Source: Tubulanus polymorphus
Taxonomy: Eukaryota; Nemertea; Palaeonemertea; Tubulaniformes; Tubulanidae
DNA: 64,000 nucleotides
Assembly (NCBI RefSeq): GCF_964204645.1
Contig: NC_134029.1
Coordinates: forward strand, 9,414,850-9,478,849
Direction: 5' to 3'
Position 1 is the first letter of the stretch; each line of letters starts with the position of its first letter. The position numbers were made by a program, and so were the translations under genes. Below, piece after piece: positions 46,885 through 60,742 of the stretch. The notes under the pieces were generated by a model, which searched no databases, was not told the DNA's origin, and worked only from the letters and a program-made list of their open reading frames with translations.

Positions 46885-47232
46885 TCCCCCGGCAGGGATT
46901 CGAACCTGATGGCATCGAGATTGCCACGGTACAAAACACACTAGACCACACTGCCACACTAGACCGAGTGCGCAGCTACATGCGCAGCTTAGATGATGTC
47001 ATTATTAGCCAATCAGATATTCCGTTTTATTAGCCTGGGTTTTCCCATTTATAGTTCCTCTGTGAAATTTACCTCAGTGATTATGCAACGAGCAATCTGC
47101 TGATTGGTGCTGCAAGTTTTCATGCAGCAAAGCTGCGCATGTACCTACGCACCCGATCGATTGTGGCAGGGGTTCGTGCTGTGGCTGAGTGTAGTGATGT
47201 CATCAGGTTCGAATCCCTGCCGAGGGAGCATG
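46885..47232. mobile_element. Second head-to-head tRNA-like palindrome
   Basis: CGGCAGGGATTCGAACCTGATG (left B box 46895-46906, minus) mirrors CATCAGGTTCGAATCCCTGC (right B box 47206-47217, plus). TGCGCAGCT blocks and a GCCAATCAGAT/CTGATTGG pair lie in the centre. A-box-like TGGTCTAGTGTG and TGGCTGAGTGT precede each B box. Same architecture as 34195-35195 with different sequence and no telomere repeats. Confidence 0.6.
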
Positions 47233-49512
47233 CCTACTGTATGGCAGTTGTAACTTCGGGTCAAAATTTGCCTAGGTATACCCAGTGTAGAGTTCATACA
47301 TACTCTGGTGGTATCCCCGAGTGTAACACTAACCACTTGGTTCACAATATTTTGCTCTACTTTAGCTAGTAAATATATACTGAAATGGATTAATGGATGG
47401 CTAAGTTGGGCCCAGTTCCATGGGCAAGTTGAGATCAAGAAGAACACAATTTGTCCAAATGCTTATGATGGTCTCATTCAATGATAAACTACTAACTTAT
47501 ATAGAGGTACAAATAGTTATTTACTGGCAGTAGTACATTTTCAATATTAATTCTTATTCATCATATTTTAATATATCTCATGGGTTTTTGTATCATAGCT
47601 GAATCTTGTTATGTTCATTCAGCTTCAGTCCCTTGAAGGATGTACAATAGACTCCTCATATCTTAGGTGTACCTCAGAATATCCCATTGCTCACACAAGG
47701 CCAGAAAAAATCTTAAACTCTATCAATACAAAAATTACCTTGCCGGCTTCAGGAATAGCAAATGGTCCCAAGACATCGGAGATATGCATTGCCTACTGTA
47801 TGTTTTTGTAAAAACCAACAGCTGTCCATGTGTATAAGGATACCGTAATCAATTCAAACAACAAGAATAACGCAAATAATTCAGAAATTTGTTTCTAAGT
47901 TATATTTCAACAGTTTTGATCTCAAACGATGGTACCCAACATGACATGAAAAATTTGCTTTCATTAAAAAAGTCACTATATACTTACAGATAGAGGCACA
48001 TGTACACTCTACATAGTGGAAAAATAAATGAAGTATGGATAGAAGGAAACGCTTAACAATCCAGTGCTGTATATACACATGGATATACAGCCTAATTCAC
48101 TCACAATGCCTAGTGTAACATAAAATCTATCGCAGTATCTGTGGTTAAAAATTTGAAAAAATATCTTTTGCCGATCTCTGGACACAGAATTTTATTCAAT
48201 TTATGTATACTGTTATAAATATACAAACGCGACTAAGAACTTCACTTCACAAATTTTGGAATTTTCGAAAGTACACGGGATGGTTTACGGGGTAAAACCT
48301 TACTCAGGTTAGGCCTAATCTTTCATAACGATCAAAACGCAAACATCGGGGAGGGTTTAGCAAAATAAGCAAAATATCGCATACTTAAGGGATACTTTAT
48401 AAAGGGAGCGTTAAATGTAGCATTGTTCAATAAACCTTTCTCAATTACGAGTACACAATATGAACACATACATATCATTAAAGGCCTAAACATATTGGTA
48501 CATATTTATATATACATAATGGCAGCCACAGACAAAAATACTTGATATGTAGCTCGCTTTTAAGCAAAGAGTTATACTAAGCAACTAAATCTTCAATACT
48601 GAGGAATTGAGTGATCGATTTATGCAGTCAAACCTTCTATAGCGTATGAGTTGAAATGACCCGTAGCTAGCTCTCACCCAAATTGAGGATTTACCCCTAG
48701 GGATAACTTTGATACCCAGTCTATGAAACCGGGCCCAGGTTAATATATACTTGCCGACATGAATTAAACTTGACAGTACAGCTCATACACAAATCATCAA
48801 TCTATGAATACGGGTATCAATCTGCAGCCCTGGACCTACCCCCATCAAATATTCACCAGTAGTGTCAATTGGCCATTGTGAACACTTTGAAAATATGGTC
48901 ATAAACCACGTACAGGTTAATGGTCCAGTTGGAAATTCATTTTCAATCAAATGTCCAAGGATGGATGATCAACAAGCAGCCAGTTGGCGGATATACCAGT
49001 AGCTCTGCTGTTTCATTTACTTCATTATACTTTTTATGCAACTTTGTAGCTGCTGGACCACGCACACAAAATTTGGTAATGATCGGTCCCTAGGTCACAG
49101 TGGAGCCAGATTCGGAGAAAGGTCAATGCAGCAGATTGATACCTATAAAAGTACAAATGCGGAAGGGGTCTAGTTAGTATATGCAGAACAATAATAGCAA
49201 TATGTTTACACAATATTTTTGCCAGTAGGAGTATTATTTTTACCAGAAACTAGTGCGATGTTTAAGTATTTGATGTCTTACGAGTAGCTTCATTCATAAC
49301 ATATGAAATAACATTAGAAATATATATGATTGTTTTTGAAAATTTTGAGATTTCTCTCAAATTTTAGTCGATAGGTCCACATCGGATTGTTGAATACAAT
49401 AATGCATACAAAAAGTGCATGCAGTATTTAATGGCTGACCAAACCGAAAATCGAATTCAACAATAATTTCAGTAAATATATCAAGGTTAAATATCTAAAT
49501 TGACTTAAATTC
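47233..49512. other. No gene supported
   Basis: AT-rich intergenic DNA. Only chance ORFs. A minus-strand segment at about 47748-47793 with exon-like borders was considered and not accepted. Confidence 0.4.
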
Positions 49513-49620
49513 TGGGGCTGGTTTTATAGACTAGTATAAATTTCAACCCGGGGACTAGCTCTAACTATAATTTCTAACCCCCAGATTAATGTTGATACCA
49601 GTCTATAAAACTGGCCCCTG
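49513..49620. repeat. Small palindromic repeat
   Basis: GGGGCTGGTTTTATAGACTA (about 49514-49533) and TACCAGTCTATAAAACTGGC (about 49595-49614) form inverted ends. A related end is seen near 48705-48735. Confidence 0.6.
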
Positions 49621-51249
49621 GATTCAGTTACACAGTTATGAGTCAAGATTTGATTTTGAGTTAATTCATTGAAAATGAACAAATTGTAACGTACGGTAGA
49701 TATAACTCTTAACTCACAACTATGGAGCTGGCTCCTGTAAATTTACATGACTAAAATAACTACCTCACAGCACTTAAAATATGTATAAAAATAAGGAAAT
49801 AATAACAACCAGAATCGCACGGAGCCAGCCTTTTTATTGTCATGAAATACCACGTAATACTTTGTTTACAAATCTCATACGGTTTGACACCGTTAAAAAA
49901 AACTATAACAACAAAATACAAATAAATAAATGACTAGACAAAATACTGACAACTGTAAATAAAATACCTTGGATGGATGCAAAACAAACAAAAAACATGG
50001 GAGCAAAATATGTAAAATAATACCGGACAGTCTATGCATCATGCAAAGGCAGACAGGTTCTTCCTTCATTCCGAGTTGAGACTTAAAAAAAACTAGCACT
50101 GATTCTGTCTTTATACATACCATACATACCTCCAGGCACCTACTGGGATTAAATTGTTCAACAGTAGAGTACGCATAAGTTGGATCAGTTGGGACTGTCA
50201 TTTTAGTCCGACTATGAGTATTCCATATTACACGTATTTGAAAAATTTGCTTTGTATTTAAGAAGATACCTGTATGCAATAAAATACATACTTAAATGTG
50301 ATAAACATATACCATATGTTTTCATTTTTGTAGGAATGAAAAGAACATTTTTTGCTTAGACTTATTAATTTACATACAGTGTGACAAAAATCCTAATTCA
50401 AACGATCTGTGTGAGCGTTTGCGCGCGAAACTGCCGGCAAAACTGTCAAACCCACGGGTACTACAGCCAACTCATCTGTACCGGAAGGATGCTTGGCACC
50501 TGTTATTTTGTTCTCTGCTCTAAGCATATTGAATCAGTCGACAACATTGTCGGCCTACTATTGACTTTGCTTTATAGTCCATGGTACTACCGAGCTAATC
50601 GCTTGGCAAAATGAACATGAATCAAATCAGTATAAAGTGACTTGCCTGTTCTACCAACACTAATGATTAACAAAGATATGCTGCCTATGCGTTATTCAGT
50701 TAAGACAGATCTTGAAATTTTGGATCCGAGTTAGATATACAAAAATGTAATACAATTTCTCAATTGGACCGAGACATTCTATCCGAATTGGATTTATGAA
50801 ATCCAACTTAATCGTGCATTTTGTACTATCTTATTCCCAAATGGACTGGGACTTCAGAAATTGACCGACATATGCGTATATCCGAGTAAAGCGTATCCGA
50901 CTTATGCGTACTCTACTGTATCTTTGTAATTTTTTCAATTTTCCTTCAATAATTTTTCTGCAACTGACCCAGATAATCAAGACCTATCATTTTAGCCCAT
51001 TTGTGGACTGAACTAAGTTCAAAGCATTTCGAGCTTATGTAAAAACAACAATATTTCCATAGAATATTAATTAATTATGAGTATTGGACAAACATGTGTA
51101 TGATTACGTACATATTCAGATTTTACGGATACAACATTTGATTTTATGTGCAATACAAAAACATTTGTTCAGATTTGAGACAGTTACACCAACGTTAAAA
51201 CATACGGCACAATCTACAGTGGAACATCATTATTGTAAACTCGAAAGTT
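49621..51249. other. No gene supported; diverged inverted repeats
   Basis: CTTATGCGTACTCTACTGT occurs near 50890 and in inverted form near 50162, so part of this stretch is repeat-derived. The 128-codon minus-strand ORF at 49893-50279 overlaps it and has no protein-like domain. Confidence 0.4.
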
Positions 51250-51480
51250 GACACATGGGTCCAAGGACACCATGCCCACCTGAAAATGACAAGAAATGTT
51301 CAACAATCTCATAATTTTACACCCCATAGTGAATTTATGATGCAGAAACTTATCACGATAATAATGTCATAAGCAACTACTTTTGCAATTGAATGTGGTT
51401 ACAAAATATGCATACCAACCAATATATAAATGGAATTCTGTTATTCCTATACACAGAAACCAATGACCTAACTCAGCACA
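51250..51480 (+). repeat. Diverged single copy of the 3737-4991 repeat family
   Basis: It starts GGGTCCAAGGACACCATGCCCACCTG like 3738-3764 and contains GCAATTGAATGTGGTTACAAAATATGC-type sequence like the 154-bp unit, once only. Confidence 0.65.
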
Positions 51481-52427
51481 ATAATACAACAGAGGCTAAA
51501 ACTATGCTTCCATGATAAGCAGCTGAAAAATTATGAAATTTGAAACATTGTCTTATTTTGAAGTGCATGTTTTTAAACCAGGACCTAAAAAAATATGGAT
51601 ACTGTAGCCTTCAAATTTGCGCTCAAATTTGAATGTTGCATTGGTAGCAGTCTATGTTTGTAACAATGACGTTCCACTATATAAAATTTATCTCTACACT
51701 AAGATTTGAATACGCCAAAACTGCTTGGTATCTACATACATAGTAATCATCAGAAAATCTCAGGTGAGGCATCATTTTTTGATCGATAATCATTTGCTGA
51801 TTAAGATAAGAATTGTCCATCGATTATGAATTTTGAACGAATAATAATATCAAATATAGCACCATTATATTATTCTACTGTAAGAGACTTGATCACAAAA
51901 GATACTTTTGGTTGATTGTTATAAACTACATATTGCTTTTGTAATTTTGATCGATCACACTTCATAAATAACAGTGAAAAAATTACACAGAAAACCCAGT
52001 AGGTGAATTTGAATCAATTTTCAAGTACAAAAAACATGTTGGACAGTATTATTGTTACGTGACATTTGGTGGCCAAGTCGGTTAGGCAGATGTAATCCAA
52101 CCTCCATATTGTTTTTCACTGTAACCATACAATATGGCACTGGATCGAGACTGTGGATATGTGTTTGTGGAGAGAACATTGATTCAAATACACCGATTTA
52201 ATCCAGACTGTTTGGACTAATGCAATAAATATGGTTTATGTGAAATTCAGACTTAAATCCAAATCTAGAATACATCTATGTATAGGTAGACCATAAATAA
52301 TGTCTGCAATATATCAAAATTCAGATTAAGCCGATTGTTATAATAATATCGATTATAACAATTTTACTGTTATCATTATCATATTTCCTTTTCGTATAAA
52401 TTCTGAACGGAGTGTTGATTGATTGAT
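51481..52427. other. Downstream region of the CSPG4-like gene
   Basis: AT-rich, probably including its 3' UTR. No ORF supported. Confidence 0.4.
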
Positions 52428-55400
52428 TCATACCCAGTATTTGCTGTCCTTCAAAACGGGATTCGTTGTCCGCACGTGTTGAAGTAAATCGGGGTCGCAC
52501 GCTTCCCACTCGAACGTAACGTGATCAGTTGGCGACCGATTTGATCGGATGCTGCCGTGACCTATCGGCGTTTTCACCTGCGTCTCCTCCATATCGTAGA
52601 GCGGGGTAACGCGTACCGGCGCTTTGCGTATCGTGTCGCCGTACCCAGTGACTTCGGACGGTGTACGCGATCGTTGCGGTGTCACTGAATACGGCGACGG
52701 ATCGGATGACAAAGAGGGCGGATCATGAGTAACTCTGATTCGCGGAACATCCCGATTGTTATAAGCAGGCGGTGGAAGCGTCAGTGTTCCGGCGCGTGAA
52801 CCGACCTGCGACGATTCTAATGAATTGGGCTGCTCGAACCCGGTTTGCGGTGCTACTTTCTTGTTATCTTGCACGCGTTTTTTGCGCGGCTTGTGAATAC
52901 ATTTTACTAAAATCAGAATGACCGCCGCGATCAACACCAAACCGACAACGAGAAATATAATAAGTAGTTGATCATGCCCTATTCCAAAGCCTTTCACTTC
53001 TTTGATATCTGTAGGTTCGACCGCTGATGGTGATGGCGGCGTGGTCGTACTTATTGAAACAGCTTTCGTCAAATTTGGTTCATCTGGCGGCGGACTGACA
53101 TTTATGACTAACATCTCGATGGCCGGCTGGGCGAATTCCGCATCGATTTTGAAAGCAAATTTGTCCTGTTTTGCGGCCATATTACTCAATGGTTTTGTCT
53201 CATAGAAAATCACATTATTCACTACATCACGGTGCGTGAATGATTTAATCGCGTCGAAATCGTTTGAGTTCGCATCGCGAACCACTCGCTTTCTGCTTCG
53301 AACGATGCGTCCAAGACGCGGCAACTTTAATAACTCGTACGTCGGGTCGCTGCCCGTGAGTTTTGCGAGTTCGCTCGCGTCTAAAACGTCGGTCGTAATC
53401 GGTAAACTTCGTCCGTACGAAGCGTTCATTGCGTTCATTTTTAACAACGGACGCACGGTGATGTTCATGAACTTATTCTCCAACGAGAAGCGTTGGTTGT
53501 AAACGGTCAAGACGAGCGAATCGGACGAGGCTGTCAGATCCGTCTGCACATACAACAACGCGTGTTTATCAACATCAGGCTGCGAGAACTGGTGCACCGG
53601 ATCATCATGAATGAACAGCTTACCGAATTTCGGCAACTTCGTCACGTTGAATTTGATATTTTCACGCTTATCATTGGTAACCGTGTGAATATTATCGGGC
53701 GTTATAAGAACGGCTGATTGGCCTTGCGTGATCACCAAGTTTGACGTTTTCACTTCCAATCGAAGCATCTCGATTTTAAAGTCGAACATTTTGAAAATCG
53801 GCATGACATCGTTGACGGACACTCGAAAATACATATTACCCTTCGGCTTATAACTCAATCCGTTGTGTACGAATACAACTCGATTGTTGTTGATATCTTT
53901 CTGCGTGAACTGACGAATATGCGTGTCTGGGTAGTCGACATAAACAAGATGACCGACGTTTGGCCTGTTCAGAATCGTGTACGATATTTCAGCCGGTGAA
54001 GAATCCTCGTCGCGAACTTCGAGAATCTCTTTCGTAATTATCGCCGATTGACCTTGGATGATTTTCAGCGTCGGAGTTTGGGTGACGAGAATCAACGGTT
54101 GATCGTCGACGGGAAGAATTTCGATCGCGAATGCCGTGCCGTCGTGCGTTTTCAATTTCTCTTTCGCGAGATGAGATTCTTCGCGAGCGCCGACGTGTAC
54201 GATATACTCGAACGTATCGTTCAGCGTGTCGGAGTCGTCGTGTACGTACAACATACGCCCGAGATTGATGTCCTCTTGTAAGAAAACCGTGCCGACCGAC
54301 ACTTCGTGGCCATCGAACATCAAATCTCCGTGTTTCGGCGGATCTTTGATCACGTAACACACGTACGCATTACGACGGCCGCTTTCGTGCAGCTGATCCA
54401 ACAATTTCGTAATATTCAAATTGTCCCGTGTCAGCGTCGCGTTTCCGCCCTCGGGTATGACTAGTTTCGACGTGCCGATCAAATGCGCCTGGTTTTCGCT
54501 GTTCAAACTCTCGTACGAGATATGAATATTAAACTGGATGTGATTCACGCTGTTCGCGTACTCCGTCGATATCTCGAACATGAAACTGTCGATGATCTCC
54601 CATGATGTCGACGGCTCGGTGTGCCAGTATTGTATGATTCCGGCGTCGATTTCGTCCTGTCGAAACGTTTCCGTCGGCTGTTGGTCGCGTAGAATTTGTC
54701 CGAATTCCGGTTTCGACTGCAACGTGAAAATGATCTCGTTCGTCTGGTTGGCATCGTTGGTCTTCGCGAGCAGATGGCCTTTCGTGATCGTTTGTTTCAT
54801 CGTCGGGAAAACTTCCAACTGTTTGTTTTTCTTGAGGATCAATTGCAGTTGTCGAGAAACGATTGAGAATCGATGCCGATTACCGGAATTCACTCCGTCT
54901 GTAACGTGAAACTGAAAACCACCTCGTTTCTCAGATCCTGAAAATATTAATTAAATATCAAAAGTTAATGAGGAGCCACCAACTATCATCCCGCCAGATT
55001 CAACAATAGTACAACTCATTCAAAATGAAGTTCATTTTCATCACTACTATGGCAAGTAAAACACAGTTGACCTAAATACAGGCCTACTTTGATGAACTAA
55101 CCATCAAAGGCCGAAGTTTCAGGGTGGCCATTTAAAATTCCCTCACTTTTTAAAGAAAAGATTATTCCCTGATTTTTCCTTGATTTCCAGGTAAGTGGCC
55201 ACCCTGCTACTTAAAAAAGTAGTCAACTTTGGTAAAGCCGGTCATTTCAGAGGTTAATTTGATTGACTTCTAGTAAGTGCTTTCCAGTTGCTGCTTCGAT
55301 GTTACCTGATCGAATAAGCCAACAGAAATTCAAAGGTAGACTAGAAACCCACTGTTTTACATTCATCAACCGTAAGCACCAAGTAAAACCCTAATCATGC

Positions 55401-58400
55401 CTAGAAAAACTTACCATCGTGTACGAACGCAACCTGTCCCTCATCGATTTGTGCTTGCGTGAATTTAAACACTCGTCTTTCCGGGCTGGTATTCAACGCA
55501 ATATAACCGCCACGTATGGTTGATTTGTGCACTTCGTACGTCAGTTTGCTCGGGCCCGTGTCTTTATCGACGGTTAGCAGATGATGTCGTGTTAGAATCA
55601 TCGTCGAACCGGTCCAGATTTTCAGCTGATCATTAACGACGATTTCGGGATATTCGTCGTTTACCGGCAACACGTCGACGTAAACGGTGTACGGGTAGCT
55701 TTGTTTATGCAACGATCGCGATATCGCGACGATCGTGAAGTGATCCGAAAGCGTTTCGTTGTTGTCGTGCGTGTATTGTATCTGCTTTTTCTCGAGTTGC
55801 GACGACGTGAAACGCGTGATCATTTCGTTTGGCGTTTTCGCATCTTCGATCCACCCGTGCAGTGGCGCGCGAATCACGACGTACGTGATCAGCTCGTCGG
55901 CGACCAACGCGTCCTCGACTCTGATTGCTCTTGAAGACAATCGCAGCGTACCGCCTTCCGTGACTGACGTGTTGCCAACAGTGACAAGAATCGTTTTCGG
56001 GATGATCTCAAACACGAAATCGATGCCCTGCAGAACTTTGATTCCGTTCGTAACGTCGAATGTGAACTGGTCGGTCGTTTCATCAGGAACTCTCTGCGCG
56101 TAAACGAGAAGTCCGCTGTCGATATCCTCTTGCGTGAACGCCATTATACGCTTGATTACTTTCGAGTCGATATTGCCCGCTCGAGGCTGTAAATACAGAT
56201 TGCCGTAGGACGGTTGCACTGTTATTTTATATACGATATTTTCCGGTGGCGTATCTTTGTGCGTAACCGTCAGAATATCCGGGCGCAATTTCGTCACGTC
56301 GCCTTCGCGGACGACGAGTACTTTATTGTGAACGATCGTCGGCGGATGCACGAAATTCTCCGTGTAGACCTTCACCTTCATCGTTTTCGTCACGGCGACA
56401 CTACCGATGCGCACGTCGAAGTCGAAACTGTCGTTCATCAGACCGCGCGGATTGTGCTCGTAGAGAATATCGCCGCGCCGCACGTCGGCCATCGTGAATT
56501 GGCGCACGAATTCGTTGACTTTGATTAGCTGGCCATATCGCGGCAGTTTCGACACGACGAAAAAAACGCGATGATCAATCGCATCGAGGTTCGTTTCGAT
56601 GCTCAAGTTCAGCGCCGATATCACTGCGTATTTGCCCTTTTCGACCATGATTCCCGTGTTGTTGGCAAGGTGTATGAACGGCGGCGACGCACGCACCTCG
56701 AATATCGCTTGCGTGTAAAACTCTGTGTCCGTCACCGAGATTTCCGTACGCGAATACGAAACGCCGCTGTGACTGAAATACAATTTACCCGTCTCGAGAT
56801 CTTGCTGCGTAAAGTGATTTATTCGCGCTGAATGATTTTTCGCCAGCACAATTCGTCCGTTCGCTATTCGGTGTATGTTGTATTGCAATTTCGCGGCGTC
56901 GAAATTAATATCCGGGTCTTTGAAATTGATATCTTTATTCGTTATCACTCTACCTTGGTTCGTTACGACTTGAAAAACGCGATCGACCACTCGAATTGGA
57001 GCGTTATCGTTACGTAACGTGATCTTGATGCGAAACGTATCCATGAATTCAGTGACCTCTTGCTGCGACTCGCCGCGCACCAACATTGCCGTAGCGATGA
57101 AATCGAACGAGTCATCCTCGCTTTCCGAATTGTCGTGGTGATAAAAGATGGCGCCGTCACGGATGTCTCGGTTCGTAAACGACGATGCGTTCGGGTTAAG
57201 GATGCGATTCGTTCGCGGGTCGATGTGCTCGATGACGCCGTGCTGCGGCGACGTTTCCAGCGAGAACTGATAGTTGCGACCGTCCGACGATTCGACGTAC
57301 AGCTCCTCGTGCGTGATGCGACCGCGGCGTCCTTCGAGCACGTTTCGCAATCCGTTATTGACGAAAGTCGTATTTTTGTGGTCAGGTTCGTACGCGAAAT
57401 AGAACGTGATCACGTCCGACTCGACATCATTCGGGCCGACGATCTTAATTCGCATGTCGTCGTCAAACGCGTAGTACGAAACCTGCGACAAACGGTAGAT
57501 TACGATGTCGCGGTCGATGTCACGTTGGGTGAATTGCGAATTCGCGCGAAGGAAGTCCTCCTGGTTTTCTATCGAAGCAGACGGATTTTTCGCCAAGTAC
57601 AAACGTCCGTATCGCGGCGGAGTAATGATTTGATATAAAATCAGATCGGCGTCCGCGTTATCGACTGTCTGAGCGGTCAGGTGATCATTAGTTAGTTTCA
57701 CCTCAATAACGCCGTGTATTTGCAGCTTGTTATTATGCAATATACGAATGCCACCATGTAGATACTCGATGCGAAATACGTATTCCTCGCTGCTTGTGCT
57801 CATGCCACGGACGTAAAATCGAAATTCATCCATTTTAGGATGCGTGTACAAGTCGGTTTGTAAGTACCTAATTTTTCCATTTTTCAAATGTCGTTGAGCG
57901 AACGAATCGGCTCGTTCCCACGTATTTTCTTCGGCATATTTTCGAATCTGAATCTCGCCGAATCGTGGTGCCTTGGTTATGTGATATTTTAAATCAATTT
58001 TACGATTCGGAATGTTCGTTGTGAATGCCAGATTCGCCGCGTCAATAGCCGTCGCTGATCCCGGTTCGTAACTACTCAAGCCGGTATTCTTGACGGGCGT
58101 GATTTCCAAATTCGTGCCAATGATCGTCAACGTCTTCTCCTCGCTCGTGATCTCGCCGTCAGAAACTCGCAGACGCACGCGCTGCTGCCTGCTTCCGAGA
58201 TTCGTGTAAACGATCTGTTGTCGTATGATCTCCTCTTGTGTAAACGACGAAACGGCACTTCCCGAACGCGATAGCTTTTCGAAATACCCACCATTCGTCG
58301 AGCCTTCGTATTCGATCAGCAATTTCAAATTCCGCGGATTGTCGTCGCCGTCGAAAACGTTGATGATCTCGGGCGTTATCGGTTGCTTCGTGAACAATAT

Positions 58401-60031
58401 TACGGTCAACGTCGAATCTTTGACCAGCTCGATGACGGGCCGGTCGTTCTTAGGCATGATCGCGATCGCCAGCGTGAAAAATGGCTTTTCGGCGAACAGT
58501 TTCTGTCCGAGAATCTCAACGGTGAACTGAAAACTGTCGCTGAGAGTTTCCGAACCGTCGTGTGAGTAGTGCACTTTGTTCGCGTTCAGATCGCTCAACG
58601 TGAACACGTTCGGATCGGGTCGCCTCGGCACGTCGACCTCCACGACGCCATGCACCGGCGTCAACACGATTCGGAAAACGATGGCTGACTCGTCGATGTT
58701 GTACAGCCAATATTGAAACACGAAGTTCACATGCGTCGTCGTGATGGAAGTGCGCCCGCTTTCGTTTACGTATAATGGCGTTACGTGCACGATTTCGGTT
58801 GCTGGCTTCTTCGGCGTTTCCGGACGGAAACACATATCCTGGTCGCAGCGACAGTCGTACGAGTTGTATCCCTTCTCGACGCATTCGGCGCCGCTGACGC
58901 ACGGGTTACTGATGCACGGATACTTCCACGCGCAGTTTGGTCGCACGTCCTGCGTGATCAGCGCCTCTTTCAGTCCGACGAGCGCGAAATCGTTGTACCG
59001 TAAATTACGCACGCAGCCGGTAATCGAACCGGTCGCTCGGCCACGAACCGACGAGAGCCGATTTCGAATTCCGTGCAAACGCGCTTTACTACTCAGTCCT
59101 CCCATGAACATATGGCCGCCAAGATCGAGAAACTCTGCACCGTTGAAGTCGGCCCGTAACACCTTATTTATACCATCTATGTTCACCTCCAAGGCATAAT
59201 TACGAACCATGACCGTAATTCGATGCCAAATACCGTCATTCACGTGTAAATCAGACATCAATTCCTGCGCACCCCGGCCTTTATCAATCGATAACTTCAG
59301 CATTCCGTCGTATAGCTCCAATGCCAAGAAGTCGCGTTCGTCCTTTTTACCGTGGTTGTAAACGATCACTCCTCGGTCGCTTCGCGTTTTCAACTCGAAG
59401 AAAAACTGACCGCCTTCGGGCATGTCCATAGTTGGAAACGCGACGAACGATTTATCCGACAGAAAACTGAACGGCTGGTCGGACGTGGCGCTGAATTCAC
59501 CGCTACACTCCCACGAGATGTGGTGCACGTTCAGCGGATTCTGTTGCTGCCGCGCCGCGTAGAACAAGTTCACCGAATTGAAAAGCGCGTAACGCAGACA
59601 GCCGCGAAAATATTGGAATGTACGACCGAGTTGCAGCTCGCGTTCGAACGTGCCGAGGCCGCCGAGAAAAATGCCGTGCAAGACGTTCAACTCGAAGAAT
59701 TGTCCGGGCGCTTTACGCGTTGTCGTGTACTCACCATCGATCGTTAACAACACGTCGGCGTCCAAACGTTGTATCCACAAAAAATGCCAGTTGTTGTCGT
59801 CGAAACGAACGCCGGGTGGCTGCCTCGATACAAGCACCGTCCTACCGGAGCCAAGTTCCAGTTCAACATTGATATCGCCGTCGACAAGCTGGATAATCAA
59901 ATAATCCGTACGCCCCGCCGCCAGTAAAATCAGCCCGTGTGGATGTTGCGTTTTGAACTGGATTTTGATGTTGCTGTTGCTGCTGGCATCTTTAAACGGC
60001 TGACGTATGAAACTATTGCCGTAAAACGAGA
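52428..60031 (-). CDS. cspg4: Chondroitin sulfate proteoglycan 4 / kon-tiki-like transmembrane protein, two large exons seen
   Basis: Minus-strand exons 55415-60031 (4617 bp) and 52428-54937 (TGA at 52428) join in phase across a GTAAGT...TTTTCAG intron and encode about 2374 residues (human CSPG4 2322). After SFYGNSF come two laminin-G domains (the first begins IKIQFKTQHPHGLILLAAG), an EGF-like module (CISNPCVSGAECVEKGYNSY), then many CSPG repeats marked by FTQ-DI-x(n)-Y-HD motifs. A membrane helix (LLIIFLVVGLVLIAAVILIL) precedes a cytoplasmic tail ending KYWV, a PDZ-binding end like CSPG4's YWV. The family links cells to matrix and acts in migration and muscle attachment. TTTCTTTCATTGCAG just before the first exon implies an upstream phase-1 exon with the signal peptide, not found here. 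The frame also stays open to 60134, but that part looks intronic. Confidence 0.93.
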
Positions 60032-60134
60032 CTGCAATGAAAGAAATGAAAACAACTATCATATCAATTTCTTCTAAAATATTGATTAACCCCTTCAAAC
60101 AAATACTGATTTGTATACGCAGAACCTCTATCAA

Positions 60135-60742
60135 ATCATACTTGTAAACAATAACAGATCCAAATTAACTCTTTTGTTACGTGGTACACGGTCACCGGTG
60201 ACTTTCGTACCACGGTTTCGATACATGGTACAGGGCCACCGGTGAACCACATTTTCATTGAGAATATTCATAATACCCATATGCTATCTATCGCAAAACG
60301 TTCGAAGTACTTCAGCTACTTCAGCTACGTACAAACAGTCATTTTGAAATATATTTAGTTGATCAATATAAGTTAATACATTTCTCTAATTGTGCATGCC
60401 ACCTTGCTATACTCTAAAACAGCCATAATTTTTTTATCAAAGGAATTTCACCATCAAATTCTCAGATAATGATCAGAACATACTGCAGAATAGTAAGTAT
60501 TTGTTTATCAATTGGTAGGATATCCGAATCTTATTGATATTTTTCTGAAAAACTATATTAATTATGCTAATTAGGTCACGTGACGCACAAAATAAGTATA
60601 TAAATTAATTTTCTATCACCAAAATGTTTGGCCACTACATTGCCCTCTGTGGGTAAAGTACCCCTTTCATAACACTTCATACCCCTTTATACCAGGGGTT
60701 TTAGTAAAATCACCAAAAAAAAATTAGATTTCTAGCTCAATA
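60135..60742. other. Intron or upstream region of the CSPG4-like gene
   Basis: No coding exon seen. A GGTACA...CACCGGTGA word occurs twice (about 60182-60203, 60228-60247) as a small inverted or direct duplication. Confidence 0.4.

Noticed and set aside
47740..47800. Minus-strand exon reading AMHISDVLGPFAIPEAGK with a GTAATT donor
   Set aside because: Protein-like but short and isolated. No in-phase neighbouring exon found, and the upstream acceptor overlaps a stop codon.
49893..50279. 128-codon minus-strand ORF
   Set aside because: Composition is that of AT-rich DNA with hydrophobic runs, and it overlaps a repeat present in inverted form near 50890.
52321..52509. ORFs antisense to the CSPG4-like and DDX10 exons (for example 53989-54360 and 57060-57638)
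   Set aside because: They lie opposite strongly supported exons, are rich in Arg/Val or Ser as expected of antisense reading, and have no domain.
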